Shown here in pieces: positions 21,565 through 31,535 of a stretch of DNA of 64,000 bases. Origin of the DNA: an uncultured Flavobacterium sp. (GTDB taxonomy: Bacteria > Bacteroidota > Bacteroidia > Flavobacteriales > Flavobacteriaceae); contig CALJVL010000008.1 of NCBI GenBank assembly GCA_937773775.1, forward strand, positions 62,001-126,000, given 5' to 3'. Made by a program: the position numbers and the translations under genes. The notes beneath the pieces were generated by a model. That model worked only from the letters and a program-made list of their open reading frames with translations, ran no database searches and had not been told where the DNA came from. Numbering within the stretch: the first letter of the stretch is position 1; each line of letters begins with the position of its first letter.

Positions 21565-22479
21565 ATGAAAATCGCATTGAATACTACGTCAAACACATTT
21601 TCCCTTAAAACGGTTTTTTTTGATTTTAAAGAAATCACGAAGGCAGGACTGGCAATCAGTGTTTTATTTTCCTCGATTGCGGGTTACTTTCTGGGCTTTA
21701 ACGATCAACAGCCTTTTCAATGGTCTGTTTTAATAATGCTTGCCATTGGCGGTTATTGTATGGTAGGAGCTTCTAATGCTTTTAATCAAGTTATTGAGAA
21801 AGATTTAGATGCTTTAATGAACAGAACTAAAAATCGGCCCGTTCCAGCTGGAAGAATGTCCCCTACGACTGCGCTACTGATAGCGAGTTTGTTGACTATA
21901 ATCGGAATTTCTTTGTTATATATGATTAATCCCAAAACAGCAATGTTTGGTGCGATTTCTATATTTTTATATACAAGTGTCTATACACCATTGAAGACTG
22001 TGACATCGTTGTCTGTTTTTGTCGGTGCTTTTCCCGGGGCGATCCCTTTTATGTTAGGCTGGGTTGCGGCTACTGGGGATTTTGGAATAGAGGCTGGAAC
22101 TTTATTTTTGATTCAGTTTTTCTGGCAGTTCCCGCACTTTTGGGCAATTGGTTGGTTTTTATATGAAGATTATGAAAGAGCAGGTTTTTTCATGCTTCCT
22201 ACAGGGAAGAGAGATAAAGGTACGGCGCTACAGGTGATTTTATATACCGTCTGGCTAGTTATATCCTCGTTATTACCCGCTCTGGGTTATACAGGTAAAT
22301 TATTCATGTCGCCTATTGCTGCGGTGGTTGTTTTTTTACTGGGTCTTTGGATGCTTTACTATGCCGTGCAACTATACAAATTGAGAAGTGCAAAAGCAGC
22401 AAGGACTTTGATGCTGGTAAGTGTTTCGTATATCACTTTGTTACAATTCGTTTATATAATTGATAAATTTTTGAGATAA
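21565..22479 (+). CDS. cyoE: Protoheme IX farnesyltransferase (heme O synthase)
   Basis: ASNAFNQVIEKDLDALMNRTKNRPVPAGRMS; FWQFPHFWAIGWFLYEDYERAGFFMLP. Confidence 0.95.
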   Translation: MKIALNTTSNTFSLKTVFFDFKEITKAGLAISVLFSSIAGYFLGFNDQQPFQWSVLIMLAIGGYCMVGASNAFNQVIEKDLDALMNRTKNRPVPAGRMSPTTALLIASLLTIIGISLLYMINPKTAMFGAISIFLYTSVYTPLKTVTSLSVFVGAFPGAIPFMLGWVAATGDFGIEAGTLFLIQFFWQFPHFWAIGWFLYEDYERAGFFMLPTGKRDKGTALQVILYTVWLVISSLLPALGYTGKLFMSPIAAVVVFLLGLWMLYYAVQLYKLRSAKAARTLMLVSVSYITLLQFVYIIDKFLR

Positions 22480-22481
22480 TT

Positions 22482-23069
22482 ATGGATATTACAATGACAA
22501 AAGACGAGCATAAAGCGAGGACGGCGAGATCATACAAATTGATTTTGTTGTTTGCTATGGTCAGCATGACTATGATGTTTGCGGGACTTACAAGTGCGTT
22601 CGTGGTGAGCAAATCTAGGGTGGATTGGTTAAAGGATTTTGAATTGCCTACTGCGTTTTATTACAGTACTCTGGTGATTTTGGGTTGCAGTGTTACTTTT
22701 CATTTAGCTAAAAAAGCCATTCAAAAAGACAATAAAGCTGGCACAACTACATTTCTTTTTGCTACTTTAGCCATGGGAATATTATTTGTGATTTTGCAGT
22801 TTGTGGGGTTTGGCCAAATTGTAGAGAACGGCTATTATTTTACAGGAGCTGAGAGTTCAATTACAACTACATTTCTTTACATCGTGACGGTTGTGCACTT
22901 GATTCACCTAGCAGGTGGGTTGATTTCACTTCTAATTGTAATTTATAATCATTTTAAACAAAAATACAATTCGAGTCAAACTCTTGGAATAGAACTAGGT
23001 GCGATGTACTGGCACTTTCTTGATTTCTTGTGGGTTTATTTATTTGTATTTTTATATTTCTTTAAATAA
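22482..23069 (+). CDS. Cytochrome c oxidase subunit III-like (short)
   Basis: 195 aa COX3-like TM protein; LGAMYWHFLDFLWVYLFVFLYFFK. Confidence 0.88.
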   Translation: MDITMTKDEHKARTARSYKLILLFAMVSMTMMFAGLTSAFVVSKSRVDWLKDFELPTAFYYSTLVILGCSVTFHLAKKAIQKDNKAGTTTFLFATLAMGILFVILQFVGFGQIVENGYYFTGAESSITTTFLYIVTVVHLIHLAGGLISLLIVIYNHFKQKYNSSQTLGIELGAMYWHFLDFLWVYLFVFLYFFK

Positions 23070-23111
23070 GAAAAAAACGTAAATTTGGGAACTTTTTAAC
23101 GAATAACTTTT

Positions 23112-24140
23112 ATGGGATCGACAGTTACTACTGCAAATACTGAAGAAAAAACTTGGGGAGGTGGCAATGAGCCAATGGGAGCGAGTTATGGTAAATTAAT
23201 GATGTGGTTTTTTATCGTATCTGATGCTTTAACGTTCTCTGGATTTTTAGCAGCCTATGGTTTTTCTAGATTTAAATTTATCGAAACGTGGCCTTTGGCA
23301 GATGAAGTGTTTACTCATTTCCCCTTCATGCACGGCGTTTCTGCGCCAATGTATTATGTGGCGTTAATGACTTTTATTTTAATTTTTTCATCTGTAACGA
23401 TGGTTTTGGCTGTTGACGCAGGTCATCAAATGAAAAAGGACAAAGTTGTTGTTTATATGTTTTTGACCATTGTTGGTGGTATGATATTCGTAGGTTCACA
23501 AGCTTGGGAATGGAATAATTTCATTAAAGGCGAATACGGTGCGATCGAGACAAAGGGAGGTAGTTTACTTCAGTTTGTTGACAAAGACGGACATCGTGTC
23601 GCACTTGATGATTTTTCTGAGAACTTTCATTCAGAAAGAGAGCAGTTGACAAGCAATAAAGGAAAGTGGTTTATGAGTGAGCCTTCTTTACCATCCTACT
23701 CGGTAGCAGAGGTTCAGGCTGGTTTTAAAGCGCATCCCGATCTACTGATAAGAACGGAGGTTATTTATGAAGCAGATGAGGCAACGATGAAAGATGCCAA
23801 AATCAATCATGAATTAACTAAAATTAGGCACAAAACAATTCTGACAAGAGAAGAGTCTTTGTTGAGGTTAGGACAGGCTACCTATGTTGTTGAAGGTGCT
23901 AATTTGATAAGAAACGAATATGGGAGTAAATTATTTGCTGATTTCTTTTTCTTTATAACAGGTTTTCACGGTTTTCACGTTTTTTCAGGTGTAATTATAA
24001 ACATAATTATATTTTTTAATGTACTTATTGGTACCTACGAAAAAAGAGGCAGTTATGAAATGGTAGAGAAAGTTGGTTTGTACTGGCACTTTGTCGATTT
24101 AGTTTGGGTATTCGTTTTTACAGTATTTTATCTAGTTTAA
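23112..24140 (+). CDS. Cytochrome c oxidase subunit III with large soluble insertion
   Basis: 342 aa; FFFFITGFHGFHVFSGV and VGLYWHFVDLVWVFVFTVFYL; roughly 130-residue hydrophilic insert. Confidence 0.9.
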   Translation: MGSTVTTANTEEKTWGGGNEPMGASYGKLMMWFFIVSDALTFSGFLAAYGFSRFKFIETWPLADEVFTHFPFMHGVSAPMYYVALMTFILIFSSVTMVLAVDAGHQMKKDKVVVYMFLTIVGGMIFVGSQAWEWNNFIKGEYGAIETKGGSLLQFVDKDGHRVALDDFSENFHSEREQLTSNKGKWFMSEPSLPSYSVAEVQAGFKAHPDLLIRTEVIYEADEATMKDAKINHELTKIRHKTILTREESLLRLGQATYVVEGANLIRNEYGSKLFADFFFFITGFHGFHVFSGVIINIIIFFNVLIGTYEKRGSYEMVEKVGLYWHFVDLVWVFVFTVFYLV

Positions 24141-24158
24141 TTTTTAAAGATTATTATT

Positions 24159-24509
24159 ATGTCACACGTACATGTATCAAATACAAGTAGAATTTGGAAG
24201 GTTTTTGGAATATTATCTGCGGTTACAATTATAGAGGTTATTCTAGGAATTCTTAAACCAGAAGTTTTACACTTAAATTATTTCATGGGAATGAATTTAC
24301 TAAACTGGATATTTTATGCTCTAACTATATACAAGGCGTACTATATTGTATTCGCTTTTATGCATATGGAGGGAGAAAAAAGTAGCCTAAGATCAGCAGT
24401 TGTTCTGCCTGTCATATTTTTAATATTATATTTACTTTTTATATTATTGACAGAAGGTAATTATATATATGGGGTTTTTAAAAATTCGACTATTAAATGG
24501 AATTTTTAA
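24159..24509 (+). CDS. Cytochrome c oxidase subunit IV-like protein
   Basis: 116 aa, 3 TM; position after the COX3 genes; YKAYYIVFAFMHMEGE. Confidence 0.8.
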   Translation: MSHVHVSNTSRIWKVFGILSAVTIIEVILGILKPEVLHLNYFMGMNLLNWIFYALTIYKAYYIVFAFMHMEGEKSSLRSAVVLPVIFLILYLLFILLTEGNYIYGVFKNSTIKWNF

Positions 24510-24523
24510 CAAAATATTAATTC

Positions 24524-24556
24524 AAAAAAAGGGTACGCATTGCGTGCCTTTTTTTA
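24524..24556 (+). terminator. Intrinsic terminator
   Basis: AAAAAAAGGGTACGCA / TGCGTGCCTTTTTTT hairpin. Confidence 0.65.
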
Positions 24557-24587
24557 TTTTTGCACTTTAAATTTCAGTACCGCTACA

Positions 24588-25229
24588 ATGAAAAAAAATA
24601 TTGTTCTTTTTGTTCTTTTTGTATTGCCAATTGTTGCTTATCTTTTTTTTGCATCCGGTGTTAATAGCTTTACAAAACTGCCCATGATCACTCCAAGCAT
24701 TCCTGATTTTGGGGATTGGGAAACTTTGAATAATGAAAAAGTTAGTCTGGACAATAAAATCACCATTTTGGGTTTTGCTGGCACCGATGTAGTTAAACAC
24801 AGAGGGAACTTATTCAATCTTAACGAGAAAATTTATCAACGGTATCATACTTTTAAGGACTTGCAGTTCGTTATGGTCTGCCCTTTAGGAACAGAAGATG
24901 ATATTAAGAGTATTATGGATGCATTAGATGAATTTACTGATGTGTCGCAATGGCATTTTGTTTTTACTACCCCAGAACAAATTAATGAATATTACAGCCA
25001 GTTAAAACTAGTTGGGAAATTGGATAAAAACTCTGGTACCTCTGATGTCTATATTGTTGACAAAAAGCGAAATCTTAGAGGTAGGAAAGAAAAGAAGGGT
25101 TATAAAGAGGGCTATGATACTTTTCATCCCGCCGAATTGAGTAATGAGATGTTAGATGATTTTAAGGTGATTCTTTACGAATATCGTGCTGCACTCAAGA
25201 AAAATAATAATGCCACAAAGCAACTTTAA
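24588..25229 (+). CDS. Membrane-anchored thioredoxin/SCO-like protein lacking the CxxxC site
   Basis: N-terminal anchor; ITILGFAG...QFVMVCPLGTEDDIKSIM..., SDVYIVDKKRNLRGR; next to a SCO gene; internal ATG at 24588 preferred. Confidence 0.55.
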   Translation: MKKNIVLFVLFVLPIVAYLFFASGVNSFTKLPMITPSIPDFGDWETLNNEKVSLDNKITILGFAGTDVVKHRGNLFNLNEKIYQRYHTFKDLQFVMVCPLGTEDDIKSIMDALDEFTDVSQWHFVFTTPEQINEYYSQLKLVGKLDKNSGTSDVYIVDKKRNLRGRKEKKGYKEGYDTFHPAELSNEMLDDFKVILYEYRAALKKNNNATKQL

Positions 25230-25240
25230 AGTTATAGTTT

Positions 25241-25927
25241 ATGTTTAAAAATAAATCTTACATCGGTATTTCATTTATAATTCTCATTTTTGGAATTTAT
25301 GCAGTTCCCAAGATTATTTCAAGGATACAAAATAATGAAATTGTACAAGGGGATCGTTTGGACCTAGTGACGGGAGGAAATAAAGAGGGCGAGAAGTTGA
25401 CGAAAATAGGACCCGCACCAAAATTTGAGTTGCTTAACCAGAACAATATAAAAATCAGCAATGAGACCTACCTTGGAAAAGTGTACGTGTTGGAATTTTT
25501 CTTTACTACTTGTCCATCAATTTGTCCAAAAATGAATCAAAGTATGCTGTTGATTGAGAAAAAGTTTTTTGGCAATCCAAATTTCGGAATAGTTTCGATC
25601 ACGATTGACCCGTCTCACGATACACCAGCCGTTTTGGAAGCGCATTTGGAGTTATTAGGTGTCAAGTCTTCAAACTGGAATTTCCTGACAGGCGATAGAG
25701 AGTATATATTTAATTTGGCTAACAAAGGCTTTAACCTATATGCAGGAGAGAATAGTAATGTAAAGGGAGGTTTCGAGCATTCAGGTTTGTTCGCTTTAGT
25801 TGACAAAAATGGAAATTTTCGTTGCAGGAAGGATGACTTTGGTAATCCGATCTTGTATTATGATGGTTTAGAGAAAAAAGGAGTAAGGGATATACAGCAA
25901 GACATAGCAATATTATTAAAAGAATAA
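25241..25927 (+). CDS. SCO1/SenC family copper chaperone
   Basis: EFFFTTCPSICPKMNQSM (CxxxC), FGIVSITIDPSHDTP, HSGLFALVDKNG. Confidence 0.92.
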   Translation: MFKNKSYIGISFIILIFGIYAVPKIISRIQNNEIVQGDRLDLVTGGNKEGEKLTKIGPAPKFELLNQNNIKISNETYLGKVYVLEFFFTTCPSICPKMNQSMLLIEKKFFGNPNFGIVSITIDPSHDTPAVLEAHLELLGVKSSNWNFLTGDREYIFNLANKGFNLYAGENSNVKGGFEHSGLFALVDKNGNFRCRKDDFGNPILYYDGLEKKGVRDIQQDIAILLKE

Positions 25928-25929
25928 AA

Positions 25930-26469
25930 ATGGAAAATAGTTCTCTTGAAAAAAAGTATAGTAGTTTAATAATAGTGGTTTCGGTTGTGATCCCAATTGC
26001 GGTTGCGCTGCTTTTTACAGTTAAATTAAAAGATTTTGGTATACAAGTTACACCGCTTTCGTTTTTACCTCCAATTTACGCTGCAATAAACGGGCTAACG
26101 GCTGTAGTTTTAGTTGCAGGTGTCTTAGCTATTAAAAACGGAAAACGCCAACTCCACCAGCGATTTATGACGACAGCAATTGCACTTTCTCTTGCTTTTT
26201 TAGTGATGTATATTGCCTATCACATGACCACGGACTCTACTAAATTTGGAGGTGAAGGAATCATTAAATATGTTTACTTCTTCATACTTATTACGCATAT
26301 TATCTTGTCTATAATTGTTATTCCTTTAGTTTTGGTTACATATGTTCGCGCTATAGCGGAAGTATTCGATAAACATAAGAAAATTGCCAAAATTACTTTT
26401 CCTATTTGGCTATATGTTGCCGTTACTGGCGTTGTAGTATTTTTAATGATATCTCCATATTATGTTTAG
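25930..26469 (+). CDS. DUF420-family membrane protein
   Basis: KRQLHQRFMTTAIALSLAFLVMYIAYH; next to SCO/COX genes. Confidence 0.8.
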   Translation: MENSSLEKKYSSLIIVVSVVIPIAVALLFTVKLKDFGIQVTPLSFLPPIYAAINGLTAVVLVAGVLAIKNGKRQLHQRFMTTAIALSLAFLVMYIAYHMTTDSTKFGGEGIIKYVYFFILITHIILSIIVIPLVLVTYVRAIAEVFDKHKKIAKITFPIWLYVAVTGVVVFLMISPYYV

Positions 26470-26698
26470 TAAAAGTAAATTACAGACTTGTTTTGTACTC
26501 ATAACTCTATTTGCTCTTTCTATTTCGGCTAATGCACAATGTGCAATGTGTCGCGCTGCGTTGGGTGGTGACGGGAATAAAATTCAAGCTCAAGCAGTAA
26601 ATGATGGAATTGTGTATTTAATGATGATTCCTTATGTTTTAGTAGCAGGTGTTGGTTTTGCCGTTTATAGATTATACAAAAAGAAGAAGGCAGAATAA
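26462..26698 (+). CDS. Small secreted/membrane protein with CAMCR motif
   Basis: 78 aa; signal peptide ending SANAQ, CAMCRAALGG, one TM helix, basic C-terminus. Confidence 0.7.
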   Translation: MFSKSKLQTCFVLITLFALSISANAQCAMCRAALGGDGNKIQAQAVNDGIVYLMMIPYVLVAGVGFAVYRLYKKKKAE

Positions 26699-26709
26699 TT
26701 TTTGAGCAG

Positions 26710-28113
26710 CTATTTCAGCCCGTCTATTGCAATACTGATTTCTCCGTTTACTGTAACTAGAGCTATAATGGCATTGTTTGTTAGTTGAATTTTTTTAAAT
26801 TTGAATTCTTCTATTTTCCCGTTAACAAAGATACCTGGCAGTGGAGTGTAATTGTCCAGAAAGCTCATCATGGTTCGTTTCCCTTCGTTTAAATTTGACT
26901 GGATAGAATAACGGCAATTCTGCTTAATTTTACTTAAAATCACCCCTTGTACAAGCCAGTTTGCGATGCGCATCAGTTTGTTTTTTGTGTCCAATACATA
27001 TTCTAAATCGTCAAAATAGATTTCTTTTGTTTCGTCGTCGTATTTAGGGAGGCCAGATAAATAGAGTATTCCGTTTACGGATCCTAATACTTCCAAAGCA
27101 ATTACCATTTTACCGTCTTTGTGCCAAATAGAGACATTCTGAACTGTGATTTTTTTTCCTTCCGATCCAAATTCTTGTCCTCTGAAGTTTTTTGTTATTA
27201 TTCTAGACGCATCATGATAACTTGAAACAGCAACAATATTTGCCTTTATTTGATTTTGAACTTTTATTACGGACTTTAAGGTTATTTTATTGGTGTCAAA
27301 TTTGGATTCTGGTTGAGTTCCTATTAAGGTCTCCATAGTGCATTTCATTCCCATTTGTAATTCAAATGAGTCCTTTTTCAATTTGGCTGGGGTTGAGTAT
27401 ATTTCGATTGGTATAATTCTAAGCCAACTCTCGTAGTCATCATTCATTTTATAAGGATTGCAAACTTCTTCTAAGGCTTCCAATACATTAGGTTTGAAAT
27501 CCATGGATTTTGAAATTGCATCATCTATTTTTTTTTCTATTTTTGATTTAAATAGTTTTATTGCAGGGTTGATCAGGTAGGTTATTGGAACATTTTTTCC
27601 TAATAGATACATTGTTGGTGCTTCATTCCATTCTAATGATTTTAGCTCGGTCTTAGTTTTTAGCTGCCAATTAGTTAAGGAAACCTCACTAAGCAGAGTA
27701 ACCATTCCACTTAAATTAAATTCTCTCGTATTGTAAAGTTCCACACCCATAGTTTTTGTGCCGATTCTATATTTGACCATTGCTTTTAAGGGTAGAATGG
27801 TTTCTATTTTTTCTTTCGAAGTAGTATTAGCATTTTTGATTGTTATAGGTGCCAATTTCCATATTTTAACTACAATATCATCATCCTCGATATTATTGTC
27901 TTCGTAAATAAGTCCGGTCAATAGCGAATTAGTTTTGTTCTCGATATCTTTCAGTTTAATGTTAATGGGTAGATTGATAAAGGAAAGGCTGTTTTCGTAA
28001 ACGAGGGGAGCAGCATCATCGGGTTCGGGTCTTAAAGTACTGATTTTTTGAGAAGTACTACAGCTCAACAATAAAGAGCAAAAAAAGGCAAGATTCACTA
28101 TGTGCTTTAGCAT
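26710..28113 (-). CDS. DUF4403-like lipoprotein
   Basis: Lipobox LLLSCSTS; about 460 aa with repeated lipid-transfer-like fold pattern. Confidence 0.65.
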   Translation of the reverse strand: MLKHIVNLAFFCSLLLSCSTSQKISTLRPEPDDAAPLVYENSLSFINLPINIKLKDIENKTNSLLTGLIYEDNNIEDDDIVVKIWKLAPITIKNANTTSKEKIETILPLKAMVKYRIGTKTMGVELYNTREFNLSGMVTLLSEVSLTNWQLKTKTELKSLEWNEAPTMYLLGKNVPITYLINPAIKLFKSKIEKKIDDAISKSMDFKPNVLEALEEVCNPYKMNDDYESWLRIIPIEIYSTPAKLKKDSFELQMGMKCTMETLIGTQPESKFDTNKITLKSVIKVQNQIKANIVAVSSYHDASRIITKNFRGQEFGSEGKKITVQNVSIWHKDGKMVIALEVLGSVNGILYLSGLPKYDDETKEIYFDDLEYVLDTKNKLMRIANWLVQGVILSKIKQNCRYSIQSNLNEGKRTMMSFLDNYTPLPGIFVNGKIEEFKFKKIQLTNNAIIALVTVNGEISIAIDGLK

Positions 28114-28231
28114 TTTTGTCGTGTTATGATATTGTAAAATTACTAAAAGAAATATATTTTCTCATAAAACTGTAACATTTTATATTAAAGTAGGTCTTAT
28201 AGGTTAAAAGTATTAGATGGCTAGCAGTCGT

Positions 28232-28239
28232 TAGTTTTG
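28232..28239 (+). promoter_or_regulatory. Bacteroidetes -7 motif TAGTTTTG upstream of the ABC operon
   Basis: TAnnTTTG match about 44 nt before the ATG. Confidence 0.4.
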
Positions 28240-28282
28240 TAACTTTTTTAGTATATTTATTTTTTATATAAAGTTGTAAATA

Positions 28283-28984
28283 ATGATAGAGATTAAAGAC
28301 TTACATAAATCGTATAAAGTTGGGGGTTCCGAATTGCATGTCCTTAAAGGAGTAAATTTCAATATAGAGGAAGGCGAATTGGTCGCTATTATGGGGTCTT
28401 CTGGTTCTGGAAAATCAACATTGCTCAACATTCTTGGTATTCTTGATGAAGCTGATTCAGGTCATTATGTTCTGGATAAAGTTCCTATTAAAAATCTTAA
28501 CGAAACGATTGCTTCTAGATATCGAAACCAATTTTTGGGTTTTGTTTTTCAATCTTTCAATCTGATTAACTATAAAAGTGCTTTGGATAATGTGGCTATG
28601 CCTTTGTATTATCAAGGTATAAAAAGAAAAGAACGTAGCGAAATTGCTATGAGTTTTCTAGAAAAAGTAGGTTTGGCTTCGCATTCTCACCATTTACCAA
28701 ACGAGCTTTCGGGGGGACAAAAACAGCGGGTTGCCATTGCTCGTGCATTAGCTTCTAATCCAAAAGTTTTATTAGCTGATGAGCCGACGGGTGCTTTGGA
28801 CACAAAAACTTCATACGAAGTCATGGAGCTCATTCAGGGAATTAATGACGAAGGAAAAACCATTTTGATTGTTACTCACGAACCTGATATTGCTGCTATG
28901 TGTAAACGAAATGTGGTTTTAAAAGACGGTTTAATCATAGATGATAAACTAGTTGAACAAGTAAGAGCGTCTGCATATGTTTAA
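28283..28984 (+). CDS. ABC transporter ATP-binding protein (MacB/LolD type)
   Basis: Walker [25 protein letters not shown], Walker [13 protein letters not shown]. Confidence 0.95.
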   Translation: MIEIKDLHKSYKVGGSELHVLKGVNFNIEEGELVAIMGSSGSGKSTLLNILGILDEADSGHYVLDKVPIKNLNETIASRYRNQFLGFVFQSFNLINYKSALDNVAMPLYYQGIKRKERSEIAMSFLEKVGLASHSHHLPNELSGGQKQRVAIARALASNPKVLLADEPTGALDTKTSYEVMELIQGINDEGKTILIVTHEPDIAAMCKRNVVLKDGLIIDDKLVEQVRASAYV

Positions 28985-30221
28985 TATAGAACGTTGGCAG
29001 GAAATTTTTGAGGCTATTGCTAAGAATAAGCTGCGAACTTTTCTTACGGGTATTTCCGTGGCATCTGGAATTTTTATTTTGGTTATTCTTTTAGGCGCAG
29101 GACAAGGACTTCAAAATGGTATTCAAAAACAATTTGAACGGGATGCCGATGGGTTAATTTCCGTTTGGTCGGGAACTACGACAAAAGAGTATAAAGGATT
29201 AAATCCCGGGAGACAAGTTCAATTCAGGAATAGTGATTATGATGTTTCAGTTCAGAAGTTTAAAAATCAATTAAGCATAAAATCGGCTAACTATATTTTT
29301 TGGAGTGGTATTTTGGTTTATGGAAAAGAAACTGGAAATTACCGGTATATAGGAGTTTATCCCGATTATTTAGCGGTAGAAAATGCAACGGTTATTGAGG
29401 GGAGATTTATCAACGAAAGAGATGTTCTTAATAGCGAAAAGGTAACGGTTATTGGGCAGAAAGTAAAACTAGATTTGTTTAAAGATAAAAGTCCCATTGG
29501 AGAACAACTAAGCATCGATAATATTAATTTTAAAGTAGTGGGTGTTTTCACGGACCCAGCGGGAGAACGAGAGGAAACTCGTGTTTATATCCCTCTTACC
29601 ACTACGCAACAAGCTTTTGGTGTAGGAGATAAGATTAGTGTTTTGGATTTTACTCTTTCCAAAAAAGAGACTTATGAAGAGGCTTTGGCTCAGTCAAACC
29701 AATTTACCGAAGAGTTGGGGCAATTGTTAAGAAGTAAAAATACTGTGGCACCTGATGATAAGGGGGCGATTGATATTAATAGTTCAATTAAAAATGTCAA
29801 ACAGTTCTATGATTTGAATTTGTACATCCGATTGTTTTTTTGGTGGGTAGGAATTTGTACTATAATTGCTGGTGTTGTGGGCGTGAGTAATATTATGTTG
29901 ATCATCGTGAAAGAGCGCACTAAAGAAATTGGAATAAGAAAAGCACTTGGCGCCTCTCCTCTTTCGATTATTGGAATGATTTTACACGAATCAATTTTTA
30001 TCACAACCATCGCAGGGTTTGTTGGACTCATATCTAGTTTGGCGCTTCTAGAACTCGTAGGGCCACAAATACAAAGTGATTATTTTTTAAATCCCGAAGT
30101 TGATTTCGGTGTTGCATTGACCACACTGGTAATATTAGTATTTGCAGGAGCTTTGGCTGGATTTTTCCCAGCTTATAGAGCCGCTCAAATAAAACCTATC
30201 ATAGCACTTAGAGACGAATAA
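28977..30221 (+). CDS. ABC transporter permease (MacB/FtsX type)
   Basis: MacB_PCD plus FtsX region; ERTKEIGIRKALGASPLSIIGMIL. Confidence 0.92.
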   Translation: MFNIERWQEIFEAIAKNKLRTFLTGISVASGIFILVILLGAGQGLQNGIQKQFERDADGLISVWSGTTTKEYKGLNPGRQVQFRNSDYDVSVQKFKNQLSIKSANYIFWSGILVYGKETGNYRYIGVYPDYLAVENATVIEGRFINERDVLNSEKVTVIGQKVKLDLFKDKSPIGEQLSIDNINFKVVGVFTDPAGEREETRVYIPLTTTQQAFGVGDKISVLDFTLSKKETYEEALAQSNQFTEELGQLLRSKNTVAPDDKGAIDINSSIKNVKQFYDLNLYIRLFFWWVGICTIIAGVVGVSNIMLIIVKERTKEIGIRKALGASPLSIIGMILHESIFITTIAGFVGLISSLALLELVGPQIQSDYFLNPEVDFGVALTTLVILVFAGALAGFFPAYRAAQIKPIIALRDE

Positions 30222-30223
30222 TT

Positions 30224-31489
30224 ATGTTTGACAGAGACAATTGGGATGAAATTTTAGAAGCCTTGACGGCCAATACCTTTAGAACGATTCTAACAGCTTT
30301 TGGTGTTTTTTGGGGAATATTTATTTTGGTAATATTGCTTGGTGCTGGAAAAGGTTTGGAAAATGGCGTTAAAAAAGGATTTGATGGTATTGCGACAAAT
30401 ACCATGTTTATGTGGTCGCAATCTACATCAAAACCCTATAAAGGTTTGCCGCCAATAAGACGGTTTGATTTTAAAAACGCTGATGTAATTGCTTTAAAAG
30501 AAAGTTTTCCTGACTTATTGTATGTTTCTCCGCGCAATCAATTAGGTGGTTTTGAAGGAGCGAATAACGTGGTAAGAGGAACGAAAACAGCAGCGTATAC
30601 TATTTATGGAGATTATCCAGAACTCATCAAACAACAACCCATGGATATTATAAAAGGGCGATTTGTGAATCATCAGGATATTGTTGAGAAACGGAAAGTG
30701 GCTATTATTGGACAAGGAGTAATAAGTGGATTGTACGCAAAAGGAGAAGAAGTTATAGGGACTTATATCACAGTCAACAGTGTCAACTTTATGGTTGTCG
30801 GAGTTTATAATTCAAAATCTAGAAATAACGGTAATGCTGAATCGGCTCAAAAAGAAATTTTTGTTCCATTTACTTCTTTTCAGCAAGCTTTTAATTTTGG
30901 AGATACTGTAGGTTGGATGGCACTAACTGCTCGTGATGAAACATCAATTACACAACTCAAGCCTGGAATTTTACAATTTATGAAAGCCAGACATTCGATC
31001 AATCCATTAGATGACAGGGCTATTGGGAATTTCGATTTGTATGCGGAATTTAGTAAAATACAAGGTCTTTTTTCTATTTTAAACTTCATTGCTTTCTTTG
31101 TAGGAACCCTTGTATTACTTTCGGGTGTAATTGGAATTTCTAATATTATGCTTATTGTAGTGAAAGAACGTACCAAAGAAATAGGCATTCGAAGAGCTTT
31201 GGGAGCAACGCCTAGAGCAATACGTTCGCAAATATTATCGGAGGCCATTTTTTTAACCATAATCGCTGGAATGTTTGGAATCGCCACAGCAACTGGAGTG
31301 CTTTGGGTTGTCAATAAAATTTTAGATTCTATGCCAAATGAAGACATGATGTTTGCAAATCCAAGTGTCGATTTGTCAATAGTATTCTTTGCGTTAATAA
31401 TATTAGTAGGTTCCGGCTTATTGGCGGGATTCATACCTGCACAAACGGCCATAAACGTAAAGCCAGTAGATGCTTTAAGAACAGAATAA
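30224..31489 (+). CDS. ABC transporter permease (MacB/FtsX type)
   Basis: Paralogue of the upstream permease; ERTKEIGIRRALGATPRAIRSQIL. Confidence 0.92.
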   Translation: MFDRDNWDEILEALTANTFRTILTAFGVFWGIFILVILLGAGKGLENGVKKGFDGIATNTMFMWSQSTSKPYKGLPPIRRFDFKNADVIALKESFPDLLYVSPRNQLGGFEGANNVVRGTKTAAYTIYGDYPELIKQQPMDIIKGRFVNHQDIVEKRKVAIIGQGVISGLYAKGEEVIGTYITVNSVNFMVVGVYNSKSRNNGNAESAQKEIFVPFTSFQQAFNFGDTVGWMALTARDETSITQLKPGILQFMKARHSINPLDDRAIGNFDLYAEFSKIQGLFSILNFIAFFVGTLVLLSGVIGISNIMLIVVKERTKEIGIRRALGATPRAIRSQILSEAIFLTIIAGMFGIATATGVLWVVNKILDSMPNEDMMFANPSVDLSIVFFALIILVGSGLLAGFIPAQTAINVKPVDALRTE

Positions 31490-31535
31490 ATTATCAATCA
31501 ATCAGAAAATAATAACCGATTAAATTACAGATCAA

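Noticed and set aside
30880-31497. 205-aa minus-strand ORF opposite the second ABC permease
   Set aside because: Long but antisense to a clear FtsX-type permease, with shadow-ORF composition.
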